NCBI RefSeq assembly: GCF_901000735.1
Contig: NC_081546.1
Span: 4,779,001 to 4,843,000, forward strand
Origin: Corylus avellana
Lineage: Eukaryota; Streptophyta; Magnoliopsida; Fagales; Betulaceae
Reading direction: 5' to 3'
DNA: 64,000 bases
Shown here: piece after piece, positions 23,336 through 33,772 of the stretch
How the letters are laid out: the number at the start of each line of letters is the position of its first letter
Position numbering within the stretch: the stretch's first letter is position 1
Made by a program: the position numbers and the translations under genes
The notes under the pieces: model-generated
Seen by the model: the letters and a program-made list of their open reading frames with translations, nothing else
What the model was told of the DNA's origin: nothing
Databases searched by the model: none

Positions 23336-24473
23336 AGTGCCTTGGTTCCTACGCTTGGGATTTTATATTTATCCGCATCAGGCCCTGTGTAGTCAAACTG
23401 AACGGGAGGCATATCCGGGAAATCTTTGTCCAAAGGCAAGTCACTGCATGAAGGTTTTCAAATAATTAGTGGATGATAATTAGCAATAATATATATATAT
23501 ATATATATATTAAAAGCCAATTAAAGGAAAGTGGATCGAAGGGATCTTCAGGAAATTAAAGAGAAAAACAAGAAATTAACAAATAAAAACAGTAGTGTAG
23601 TGCAGTAAGTACGTACGTACGTACCAGTAGTATGAATAAAGTATATCAGTGGTTGGGTTCTGGAAAGTTATGTTGTTCAAGCTTGCAGCATGTCTATTAT
23701 TCTGTGGACCCGAACAATTGTGCTCGGGGCAAAGTATCTGTTTTACAGACACTGATATCAAAATGTGTTTGTTGATAACTGTCGGCACATCAACCGGGTT
23801 CAATGACTTTATTTGACTTGTGAAGCTGCTTGCAGCATCCCTGTCGCCGGAATCAGGAAGGGACGGAGAGGGAATAGTGGTCGGAGGAGTAGCCCCTGTA
23901 TACATAAGAATGGCTGAAGTGTGGTTCTTGTCAAATGGGGCACCTCGACTGTCGTCCATGAAAGGTGTAGCAACGACGTAATAGTAACTGGGTGCCTGGT
24001 TTGCTGTTAGCAATACGTCCATTGTTTGTCCTGGGGTTATCATTATGTATTCCACGTCGGTTATGGGCGTTATGTATGCACCATCTTGTCCCACAACTGT
24101 AATCTTGTGGTCTGCGATTCCAAAAAACATTTCCTCATTCATCACCGCATTTACTATACGGAGAAGATATGTCTTGCCGTCTTTTACTGATAGAGTATAA
24201 CTTTCATCTGCATTAACGTACGTACGTCAATATAAATATAATTATGATATGATATTAATTAGACAATATATATATATATATATGCATTTGATGAAAGATA
24301 ATTATGTTACCAGTGGGGCAGGCATCTGAAGGTCCTAGTAAGCCATTGATGGCATATGCATCTGATATGTTTGGATCACCACCGGTTTTCAGGGCGTATT
24401 CGATATTTTTCATGACATCTCCATTGTACCATTCTCCTGCATGCATGCAGCACAATAAAATTGCTGCCGAAAA

Positions 24474-24476
<3 letters not shown>

Positions 24477-24515
<39 letters not shown>
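24477..24515. repeat. (TA)n microsatellite in intron 3 of laccase copy 1
   Basis: About 18 TA units next to the exon 4 acceptor. Small frames with Tyr-Ile repeats that start here are artefacts. Confidence 0.85.
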
Positions 24516-24519
<4 letters not shown>

Positions 24520-24974
24520 CAGCATTTAATTTTCTCAAGGAAATTAATATGGGAAATGATCTTCAGTATAAGTATTTTGTGGTATATAACTAGAGATTAG
24601 TTAGTTAAACTATACCGAGTACAAGCACGTGCTCGCCATCGGGCTGCGTATGATATGGATAAGAGGTTCCCCGTGGCGGGTTGATGACAATGGCACCGTG
24701 GACTGTGGCACGCGACCAGTCACTGTGGGCATGCCACCAAAGTGTTCCTTCTTCGTCAGAAAATATAACTTCATAAGTTAAGCTTTGTCCTGGTTGAATG
24801 GGCATCTGTGTGACGTACTCAGGACCATCATACCATGGATTTCTTGGTTGTTTCACTCCGTGCCTGTCAATTAATTGTCATCGCCAAACTATTCTTTAGG
24901 TTTCATGATATTTTCATTAATTTTTGCCCATGAAGCCCCAGCGGTTCTGAGAGAGAGAGAGAGAGTTACTGAGT

Positions 24975-25850
24975 GGGGAAATTTTAAGTCCCACAATTTT
25001 AGCCGTTTTGATATACTCCCCTGAATTTTCAAAACTCTCACTTAGGCCCCCTAAATTTTGGTTTTTTTTTTTCACTTTGGACCATTTTAACTTTTTATGC
25101 CAATTTTACCCTCAACCAAAATTACGTCGTTTTGGACTCCAAAACTACACCGTTTTGGGTTTCAAAACTACATCACCACTCAACACAAAACGATGTCGTT
25201 TTGAGCATAATATTAATATTAATATTAAAAAATAATAAAAAAAAATGAAATCTAGTTTAAGTGCAGGGTGGGCGGTCTTGGCCACATGGGGAGACTGTTG
25301 GAAAGGCCAAAAAAAAAAAGCGAGAGGGAGGAAGGGGATGCGGGTGCATTTGGTGGCGAACCCACTACAGGGCAGGAGTGGTTTTGACCACCACATTACC
25401 GATCGTTGGGGTGGTACGAAACAACGACCCTTCGTGGATGGGCACCCAGTCACTTTTCTTCTTTTTTTTGGCCCGAAGTGTGAGGATACCCAATATGCGT
25501 TCGACCGCTTGGATCAATAAACCCACCTCCGATTTCTTTTTAATTAATTAATTAATTTATTTTGCTTTTCTTTTTTTTTTTTAAAAAAAAAATAATAATA
25601 ATAATAAATTAATGCCTAAAACGACATCATTTTGGGCTGGATAGGTGTTGTAGTTTTAAGACACAAAACGACGTAATTTTGAGGGAGGGTAAAATGGGTA
25701 TAAAAAGTCAAATTGTTTGACTTACGTTAAAAGGGTCCAAAGTGAGAAAAAACCAAAGTTCAGGGGGCCTAAGTAAGAGTTTTGGAAATTCATGAGAAAT
25801 ATATCAAAACGGCTGGAAGTTGAGGGAGGCTTTCTGAAGTTTTCCCTTTT
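24975..25850. mobile_element. Fold-back element in intron 2 of laccase copy 1
   Basis: Left arm at about 24975-25200 (CTCACTTAGGCCCCCTAAAT, CACTTTGGACC) is inverted at about 25615-25845 (GGTCCAAAGTGAG, GGGGGCCTAAGTAAGAG). Both arms also carry AAACGACGT/ACGTCGTTTT motifs. Intron 2 is thereby about 1 kb, against 81-164 bp in copies 2 and 3. Long terminal inverted repeats without coding sequence fit a Mutator-like or fold-back element. Short frames in its loop have no known domain. Confidence 0.65.
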
Positions 25851-26136
25851 AATTAATTACCAGTGAATAGTGACACCATAATCTGCACTGTTGTGAACTC
25901 GGATTAATGCCCTATCGCCTTTGTGAACATGAATCGTTGGGCCAGGCCATGAAGGAATACCTTTATATTCTACAATAAGCATGCTCTTTGTGGTACACAT
26001 CCTTTTAAAAGGCATCTCCCTCAGCTGCAATCGAAACGGACAATTATATTATAAAACCAACTAGTGTAAGCACAGAGAACTTTTCCCCCATATATATATA
26101 TATATATATATAAATATTTCTCATAAAGCACGCAAT

Positions 26137-26657
26137 TTTTTTTTTTTTTTTTTGGTAACGAACTGGCATTCATAAACTAAAAAGAAAATTACAGGACAAA
26201 CATAAAGCTAAAACAAGTTTAGACAAGAAGCTAAACTTGCAAATGCAAGCTTAGATAGAATAACTCATTACAAACATATATACCACTAGCACCTCAATAA
26301 AGGTGAAAGTGGAGGTCACCTGCAAATGCAACTGATGAAAGCCGTAGCGCAATATGATGGATATTACCCTCAAAAATAAGAATACCCCTATTAAACATCT
26401 AAACAGGCTTTCTAAGAAGCAGTGGAGATTTATATGAAAAGAAACATTGGAAAAAAAAAGGTTTATTTCACAGACAATGAGTATGAAGCCCAACCGGTTA
26501 GGGTTAACAAAAACTCCATTCAAACAGACCACCAGCACATCAAAGAACCAGAAAGAAACCAAAAAGAAAGAAAAAAAAAATCCACTTCACAGAATAAAGC
26601 ACTGCATTTACATACGCTAGCTAGTTCAGCTAAAACGATATCAAACTCCTCAACATC
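26137..26657 (-). mobile_element. Retro-sequence with poly-T start in intron 1 of laccase copy 1
   Basis: Starts with about 20 T, so on the minus strand it ends in poly-A. Intron 1 here is 1252 bp, against 112 and 107 bp in copies 2 and 3, so this is inserted DNA. No LINE protein motif is left. Its right part is broken by a hAT element. Confidence 0.45.
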
Positions 26658-27223
26658 CGGGGGCGGACCCACATTATAGAGTGGGGGGTCCCTGGCAACC
26701 CCAAGAAAAAAAAAAATTTCCCCTTAAGCCTTTGAAAAAAAAAAAAATACATGTAATGGCCCTTCAAAATTACCGTTCAAACCCAAAAAAAAATTTTCCC
26801 ACATAAATTTTACCCCCTAAAATGTTTCCCCTTAGAAAAAACCCCACTTGGGCCTAGAAGAATAAAAAATATAAGCTTTTATCAACTAACACATTCCTAG
26901 AAGAATACGAATGCCAAAGGAAAAAATAAAAAATAAAAAATTATTATGGTTCCCTAGCCTCACACAATAGTCTAAGAGCCAGTTTTCCTAGCCTCTCGCA
27001 GCAGGTTGGAATAATCTCCAGAGCTTGAAGACAAAAATAAAAAATCATAACATTCGGTCGACAATAAGATGAGAGAGAGGACAAAAATAAAAAATAAATA
27101 AATAAATAAAATGGGAGACAATTGTGTGGTGGTGGGGAGAGTAGAGGGATAAATAATGAGAGAGGGAAGAGTAAAATAGTAATTTAATATATATATATTC
27201 CTGGGTCCGCCCCTGTCAACGTC
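26650..27223. mobile_element. hAT-like MITE with 8-bp target duplication
   Basis: Element 26658-27215 has ends CGGGGGCGGACCC and GGGTCCGCCCCTG, the GGGGCGGAYCC inverted repeat common in plant hAT MITEs. It is flanked by TCAACATC (26650-26657) and TCAACGTC (27216-27223), an 8-bp duplication with one change. It is A-rich and non-coding. Confidence 0.8.
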
Positions 27224-27440
27224 TATATATACAAGTTACAAACATATATAACAGGAACATCTTAGTTGAAACTTACATTGAATCTATAACGGTGGACGTT
27301 CAAAGCGGAGGAAAGCAGCAGCCCATCGAAAAACAAAAAGCCAATTAGGAAACCCAGGATCACACCCATCTTCTTTACACCCATATTATATCACTCTTTA
27401 AGTCTCTGTCTTCTGTGACTTTCAGCTAGGATTTGGGGTC

Positions 27441-27448
27441 TATTTATA
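27441..27448 (-). promoter_or_regulatory. TATA box of laccase copy 1
   Basis: TATAAATA on the minus strand about 57 bp before the ATG, inside CTATAAATAGAC, a motif kept at a similar place in copies 2, 3 and 4. The upstream ACCC..ATTTGTAATGTTT segment (about 27505-27540) is also shared by all four. Confidence 0.75.
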
Positions 27449-27449
27449 G

Positions 27450-28920
27450 AGCCAACTTTCCTCAAGGCACCCACCATAATTAATTCAAAATTACAACTTT
27501 ATACACCCTACATTTTGGGTCATTTGTAATGTTTCCCCTAAATTATAAATATTTATAGGACTTGAATTTGATAGTTAGGGGAAGGAAGAATGATCAAGTT
27601 TAATTATGGCATCTGACATCTCGAGCACCAAATGATAATGGCCTTCCGTGACTAGTTAGTGGGGTTTCTAGAAGTGCATATTGGTGTGGAAATAGCTTGG
27701 GAGAGAGAGAGAGAGAGAGGTGATAGCATATATTTGGGAGTGGGAATCCATGGTTCTTATTATTTTCTTTCCTGTAATCGATCCTTCCCCACCAAAGAAT
27801 GTTGCTTCAAAATTCCAACTCAAAACACTATAAACTTATAAAAAAAATAATAATAATTGATTTAATTAATATTCTAAAACCAAAAATTTGTTAAGAGAAA
27901 AGCTCTTGTTCAAATCATCCCCCACCCCACCTTGCCACTACACTCTGCTTTGTTTAATTTGAAGAAGTTTATCGCATTTCAGCCTTGCACTGCGACATAT
28001 AGCTATATACCTAAGCTGACCATTTCAGTTGTACGTAGTTGCTGTTGTTCTTATTCTTTTCTCTAGCTGTTTCTTCTTCTTGTTTTTGCTCCCCCGATCG
28101 ATAGAATTAGTGTTAACGTACAATATCACCATTGATTTGTCACTTCAAATTCTCGATTGTCCTTTATAATTATAGCATAACAGCCAAAAGGAAGAGCCGA
28201 CGTAAATAACAGCCAATGCGTGAATGACTCCTAGCTAGCTAGCTACCTACCTTCATCGATCTAAGATGGTACCAATTAAGAACATCCTACAGAATTTGGA
28301 CCACATCGTCACCATCGTTGTCGATCGATTGTTGAGAACATGCATGCATTTGGGTGAATTATAGAGTCTGATCAATCACGTTGTAATAACAAGTAATAAG
28401 GGCTACGAACAGTTTTGTTAATAAACGCATGCAGCGTCACGCCAACATGTTAGATGTCCACTCATGGCTTCTGGGACATGCCTACCCTAGACTCCCGGCA
28501 CTTGTCCTATTGCTTTTTTGCAAGTTAACCCACCCTTCCTTCCCCTCAGAGAAGCTAAGAAAAATAGCGTTTATAGCCCACTCTAGGACATACACCGGCC
28601 TCAAGATTTAATTAGAAATGCTGTGCATATAATTCTTAATTACTCTCATGGACACTATAATTCTTAGAATGGATAAGTGCTATTGCATTTTGATTCAAAA
28701 ATTGAAATTTTAAAAGTTACATCAAGTGAGAATAAGAGTATAAAGGTGAGAGTATGTCCATGAGTCAAACCAAGGACGGGTATCCTGAGCCAGTAATTGC
28801 TGAATCCATGGGGTTTTATGCATGTGCAACTAAATTTTATAGGGATGTAAGGATGCAAGATATTATATATTCTCGAAGGGGATTCGGAGCATGTCGTAAA
28901 AGCCATCAACGCGACTAGCT
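27450..28920. other. Intergenic, upstream of laccase copy 1
   Basis: After the shared promoter-proximal segment, no gene or clear mobile element is seen. A (GA)n tract lies near 27703-27718. Short frames at 27659 and 28429 have no domain and no support. Confidence 0.5.
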
Positions 28921-28924
28921 CTTA

Positions 28925-29190
28925 GCGGTGCCGATATGGGCAAATTGTAGAAGACATAAAAGGAGTTCTACCTGTGTTTAGGAGATGGGTCTTCACACAC
29001 GTTAAGCGGGTAGCAAATTCTGCTGCCCATGGCCTTGCAAAGCTTGCTGTACAAGAACAAACAGATAAAATATGGATGGAGGAGATTCCTAGTAGCATTA
29101 CTCTAGATCATTCTATCCTTTCATTTGAAATGAAATCAATGTTTCTCTCCAAAAAAAATATATATATATTGATATATACAGTATAGAAAA
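28925..29190 (+). pseudogene. LINE RNase H domain fragment
   Basis: The plus-strand frame reads YGQIVEDIKGVL, RRWVFTHVKRVANSAAHGLA, then WMEEIP, the C-terminal part of the RNase H-like domain found at the end of plant LINE (RVT_3 family) polyproteins, with the HVKR.AN.AAH segment well kept. The catalytic N-terminal half is missing, upstream there is a stop, and the frame ends in poly-A/TA sequence. It is a dead fragment. Confidence 0.7.
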
Positions 29191-29689
29191 TGAGCAATAT
29201 GTGTGGCAAAAGTAAAATTGTAATGTAATGGCATCTGAGATTACCTTAATTAAATTAGTTTTGGGGGCAATCTAACCTTAAATCAACATTATTACTGGTG
29301 CCACTCGCGGAACAAATGAGAAATTTTGGGGATGAAAAGCAGTTGAAGATGGAGAGATAATTTAGAGGATTGAAGAAATTCAGAGCAGGCCATGATTTTA
29401 TATATATGCCTCATCATCATATTTTGTTAGTACACTCAAATGAAGTACAAACATGTACTACTGCATCTTACTTGCGGGGAAAAAAAATAATAAATAAAAA
29501 AAGATAAGCACTGGACCGTTTTGTAATTTTCAATAGTTAATCTTCCTATGCCACCAAACCATACCATCTAATATCTTAACTAATGTTAAATTTCCACCTA
29601 TTTTATAAGAGTTAAACTTATAAAAGGGGTAGATACACGACGAGACCCTAGATTTTCGAACCTGCTGTAGCAAAGGTTGTAGGAGCATG

Positions 29690-29905
29690 ATACTCGGTTG
29701 AGTTGAGCAGACAACTAAACCTCACGCACATTATTTTGGAGAGTGACTCTTTGGTGGTAGTACAAGCTTTGTGTAAAGATGGTAAATGCTAGAATAGTTA
29801 TGAGCATTTGATCAATGATGCAAAAACTCTTCTCGACAGTGCGCAGAAATAGGAGGTTTGTCATGTAAAATGAACAGCTAATGAAGCTGCGTTTAGACTG
29901 GTGAT
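29690..29905 (+). pseudogene. Second LINE RNase H remnant with stop codons
   Basis: In one frame from about 29722 the translation gives LNLTHIILESDSLVVVQAL, the segment with the catalytic ESD of LINE RNase H, followed by a broken match up to VCHVK-TANEAA. Three stops interrupt it, two TAG where Trp is expected and one TGA where Arg is expected, all single C-to-T type changes. It lies between parts of the block shared with 3830-3960, so it was inserted after that duplication or lost from the other copy. Confidence 0.65.
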
Positions 29906-30060
29906 TAAATCTACCTCTTTTTATTAGTTTAAACTTTTGTGACAAATGATGATTTAAAATGACATCAGAACGAAAGTTTTGAATTCGAACATTGTCACTC
30001 TAATATACATTCTATTTTAATTAAATATTTCACGTATTAATTCTTACTTATTAAGAAAAA
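29895..30060 (+). mobile_element. Degenerate SINE-like repeat, copy of 3930-4115
   Basis: GTGATTAAATCTACCTC, a B-box-like GAATTCGAAC and a terminal A tract match the copy at 3930-4115. Confidence 0.4.
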
Positions 30061-30559
30061 AATTTAAGCCTAGCTACATGTGCTTGAGCAACCCTCTCTG
30101 CTTGATCATGAGTTCCACCCCTACCCTAGCTGAATTGATATGATAAATCTGTTCAAGTGTCTAAATTTTTTTCTAATTCATTCTATTTATCTCATGATTC
30201 ATGACTCAATTTTATCGTAATATTGTTGGAATTAATTATAGGATAAAATTTATCATGTCAAATAAGGAAGACAGCATACAATTAAACATACATGGGTAAT
30301 GGGTTACATGAAGAGAATGGGGCTCAAACCCAATCACCACACCAAATTATACAACTCTAACCCATGCTCGTTATTCTTAATTAAGACCATGTAATTAACC
30401 ACATGCTTTAGCCCAATCCACATTCGCAAGCCACCTAAAACAAGATCCAAAAATTGCTTATCTTGGAGCCCACAAAACACACAAGTCAACACACCGATCG
30501 AATCGATCAAAGACACATATAAAATTTCATCAAAACTTGTATTGTATTTAAAACCAAAA

Positions 30560-33540
30560 AAAAAAAAAACAGAGTATCGTGTCTCTATATATAGATCACC
30601 ATATAGACTTAGACCAGCTTTGAAATAAGTTTTATAATAAACACAAAATCTATTTTTGAGATGATAGATCATCCATTGAAACAACCGATAATAATTTAGG
30701 AACTATACATCACTTGGTCATCATCATCATCCCAAAGCTTCCATGATGTGCTAATTAATGTCTCATTGTCAATAAATACGACAAAAAGAGAAGGAAATAG
30801 AATCGAATGCATGAGGCCCAATATTGAATCAAAAACATGTTTTTGTGTACTTTATTTGTCGTTAGAAATGTGGTTTAATGTTAGATTAATTGCTTCTTTA
30901 GAAGATTCTCTGTGAAGAGAAAGAAGAACATGCAATAACTATATATGATGACAGAATTCAACCTTTACCAAAAGAACGACAACCTAATCCAACCCTTTAA
31001 CTTATATACATATATATATATATGGAAAAGCGAGGCGTGCTCGAGACGTGTAGACCCCTTCGTGCGTGGTCACGTTGGCAAAACGACGTCTGAATTCATG
31101 AATATTACAGATGGGAAATCATGAAGAAACGTGGGAAAGTGATCCGCAGACCTCAAGAGCAAATAATTTCCCGACACGAAGGATAGAAAACGTGGAAAAT
31201 ATTGTAAGACTATTGGTTTTTCAAATTAATAAAATATTAAACTATTATATGTACAATAGAAAGCGAAAGTATGGGACCCCTGAGGGACAAAAAATTGCCA
31301 AAACCTTTTTATATATATATATATATATATATATACTTTAAAAGTTTTATTTTCCAAATGCAATCTCAATTATGCTTTTAAAACACCCACCCTCTTCAAA
31401 AACTTTTTGACTTCTAATTAACACATAAAACTCCTCCTTCCAACCTTTATCAACCTTTAGAGAAAAATGCACATTTAATTATGTTGTTATTGTGCACAAT
31501 AATTGTTGAACAATATAGAATCGAAAAGAGAGAGAGAGAGTCGAAACACAGATTTAACGTGGTTCAACAATTTTTTACATCCACAAAGAGGTGACTATAT
31601 TTTTACTCTTAATGATTCAGGGTTACATCATACATATATATGTATATATATATATATATATAGAAAAACCCTAATCTCTACTTGTACATACTTATTAAGG
31701 AAATCCTCAAAATACCCCCGCTCTGTGAACGTCGCTATCCGCTCCCGTCTCCTTGACCTTTCACTGGTATTAATATGAGCCATCAGTTCCAACAAATTAA
31801 TTAGCATGCCCCAATATTCAAATGATCAGCAATGCAAATATTTTCTAATTATTATGTCATATGCATCATCTCTTCCACGTTTATTTTTAGTTGTATAACC
31901 AAATTGAGATTTTGAGAAATCTTTTGTCTCCCTCTACTTACCCCAAATTTATCTTTCACTAAAAAATTTTGGAACGGGATTTCATTATCTTATGATGGCG
32001 TATCACCTTAACGGAATAACATTTTTCTATCATAAAATGGTAGTTTAATTAATGTTAAGTAACACATTTATATATTTGTGAGACTTTTTAAGAAAAGTAT
32101 TTAACACATAATAAATAAAACATTAATAAACTTATATTATACTATACAATAGAATTAAAGCAAACGTAAGAGGGAGACCAAGCTAGGGGGAGAAAAAGGT
32201 GTCCATTCTTTTCGTGTATTCGGTGGAAAGAAGTCAATCACAGGCTGACAGGCCTCTCTCTGTCTCTCTGTCTCTGTCTCTGGCTTCCCCCTTTTCCCAT
32301 CTCTTTTAAAAAATCATTTTACGCGTGATGGCAGAGAAAAACACGGTTGCGGATTAGAAAAGAAAGAAAATATAATATGATGGCGTTTCTTTAAAGGATC
32401 GAATCATTGTCAAAAGAATAATTCAGGCCTTCAAAAAAAAAAACGTATTTAATTTCTAACCAGCCATTGTGAACGGACATATTCTTGCACCTCATTCACA
32501 TTATTAATTCAACGTAAAGCCGTGTTGGATCCATTTTATTTTAACACATAATGCATTGCACCGACACTCATGATCCTCTCAAGTATAGACGATATATCAT
32601 ATCACGGCCAAATAATCAACTTATTGCAGGAATTGATTCGTATTGCAGTTTTGGGGTTTGTTTCGCTTTGCGATTTTTTATTAAAATCGCGCAAAAAGTA
32701 TTACATGTAAGAGTGCATTATTTTTTTCTTTTCAAATTGTAAATATAAGAAGCCACTTGTTTCTTTTAAGTGACATATAATTAAGACACGTTAATCCGTA
32801 TATAAAGAGTGATAAATAGATTTAAAAAGTAGCATTATTCATTTTTTAAAACTGTACATTTAAAATTCCCCCTAAATGAAGTGAACATCTAATCCTTTCG
32901 TTAGTGGTCACACTAGGGCGATAAGATAACTTTTTTTAAAAGAGAAATGTTGTATATAGTGTACCACGCTTAAATCGTCTCATCCTTAATTAATTTCACT
33001 TGGCTGATATGACCATACCAATCCAATCCTTCTTTTTTTTAATTTTTTTTTTTTTTAACAATAACTAATTCGTCCAGGCCGGTAGCTAGAATGAAAGTTA
33101 AACGAGAGTTTAGTATATATTATTCCTTTTCTTTTCTTTTTAAGTATCATTTATAATATCATCACCCGATCTCATCAAATCGCACCTTAACTTGAAATTG
33201 AATTCCACCATAAAGTGGGTCGATCGTGGGGATACCCGATACCCCACAGCGATGGAAGGAGAAAATTTTGAATATATCATCAACAGAGAGAGGATTAATG
33301 TCCAAAGCTATTTAATTTATTAAAAAGTATCTACGAATCAAGGCTCAAAAGTGGGAAAAACAAAACAAAACAAAAACAGAGGAGGATACAATTGAAAAGA
33401 ATCCTAAACAACTGTTCAAATAATCTTAAATACAAATCTCTTACACAAGCAAACGACAATTTTCTTGAAATATCTTATTTAAATATAACGTTCTATGCAT
33501 TGAATTCGTAGACATTGATGGTCGAAGCACAAGCTTTTCA
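30560..33540. other. Intergenic between laccase copies 1 and 2
   Basis: No gene recognised. TA tracts lie at 31010-31022 and 31309-31335. A possible LTR remnant lies at 31500-31790 and a CT-rich tract near 32252-32282. From about 33160 the sequence matches the 3' flank of copy 1 (8300-8640), so the 3' UTR of copy 2 lies in 33300-33543. Confidence 0.5.
31500..31790 (+). mobile_element. Possible LTR-retrotransposon remnant
   Basis: Contains GATTTAACGTGGTTCAAC followed by CTACATCCAC-like sequence, a stretch I associate with plant retroelement termini; 63420-63560 has the related GATTAAGGTGATTCGGC and GGCTACATCCACAC. No ends or coding region can be placed. Confidence 0.25.
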
Positions 33541-33543
33541 GAA

Positions 33544-33719
33544 CTAAGAACAAGTAGGCAAGTTCGCCGGAGGTGGCCGAATGCTTGTCTCGTTTGTAGG
33601 CCCATTCAGAACAATGAGAACAGTGTCCATACCCCAGCTCGCATGCCGTTCCAAATGGCAATGCATAAACCAAACCCCTGAAAAATCATACCCATATCAT
33701 TCTCAATCCATACACAAAC

Positions 33720-33772
<53 letters not shown>

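Larger units (their letters stand above)
9130..23340 (+). mobile_element. 14.2-kb composite LTR-retrotransposon insertion with 5-bp TSD
   Basis: The insert 9135-23335 begins TGTAGCAACC and ends CGTTACA (TG...CA ends) and is bounded by AGTGC at 9130-9134 and 23336-23340. Its outer ends are plus-strand LTR-A copies, and a polypurine tract (about 22060-22088) lies just before the right one, as expected for a 3' LTR. Inside are four further LTR-A copies, LTR-B copies, primer sites and a third LTR, many inverted. No gag, protease, reverse transcriptase, integrase or RNase H frame is visible, so it is non-autonomous. It lies in exon 6 of laccase copy 1. Because the two outer LTRs differ in their middle part, they cannot be dated as a simple pair. 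Confidence 0.85.
8654..27384 (-). pseudogene. Laccase copy 1, split by a 14.2-kb retrotransposon complex in exon 6
   Basis: Exons by GT-AG junctions on the minus strand: 27277-27384, 25861-26024, 24616-24863, 24311-24436, 23625-24207, then exon 6 as 23336-23443 plus 8891-9129, and exon 7 at 8654-8793. Phases match copies 2 and 3 throughout; without the insert the frame is 571 codons with no stop. It encodes a signal peptide, HWHG (H90, H92) and WWHAHSDW (133-140) before the break, and HPMHLHG and [12 protein letters not shown] after it. Read into the insert, the frame adds about 12 residues and stops, giving some 457 residues without any type-1 copper site. Exon 2 is 12 bases longer than in the other copies, and the C-terminus ends [10 protein letters not shown] rather than [10 protein letters not shown]. 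Intron 1 holds a retro-sequence plus a hAT element and intron 2 a fold-back element, so the whole locus has attracted transposons. Confidence 0.93.
29190..30500. repeat. Duplicated upstream block (copy of 3380-5260)
   Basis: Matches 3400-5260 in order (TGTGTGGCAAAAGTAA near 29205, TACTACTGCATCTTACTTGC near 29457, CCAATCACCACACCAAATTA near 30331). It lacks the poly-A insertion at 4283-5018 and has gained an RNase H fragment at 29640-29905. It shows that a laccase unit's far-upstream flank recurs upstream of copy 1. Confidence 0.7.

Noticed and set aside
25145..25551. Overlapping frames of about 90-100 codons on both strands
   Set aside because: They lie in the loop and arms of the fold-back element in laccase intron 2 and have no recognisable domain.
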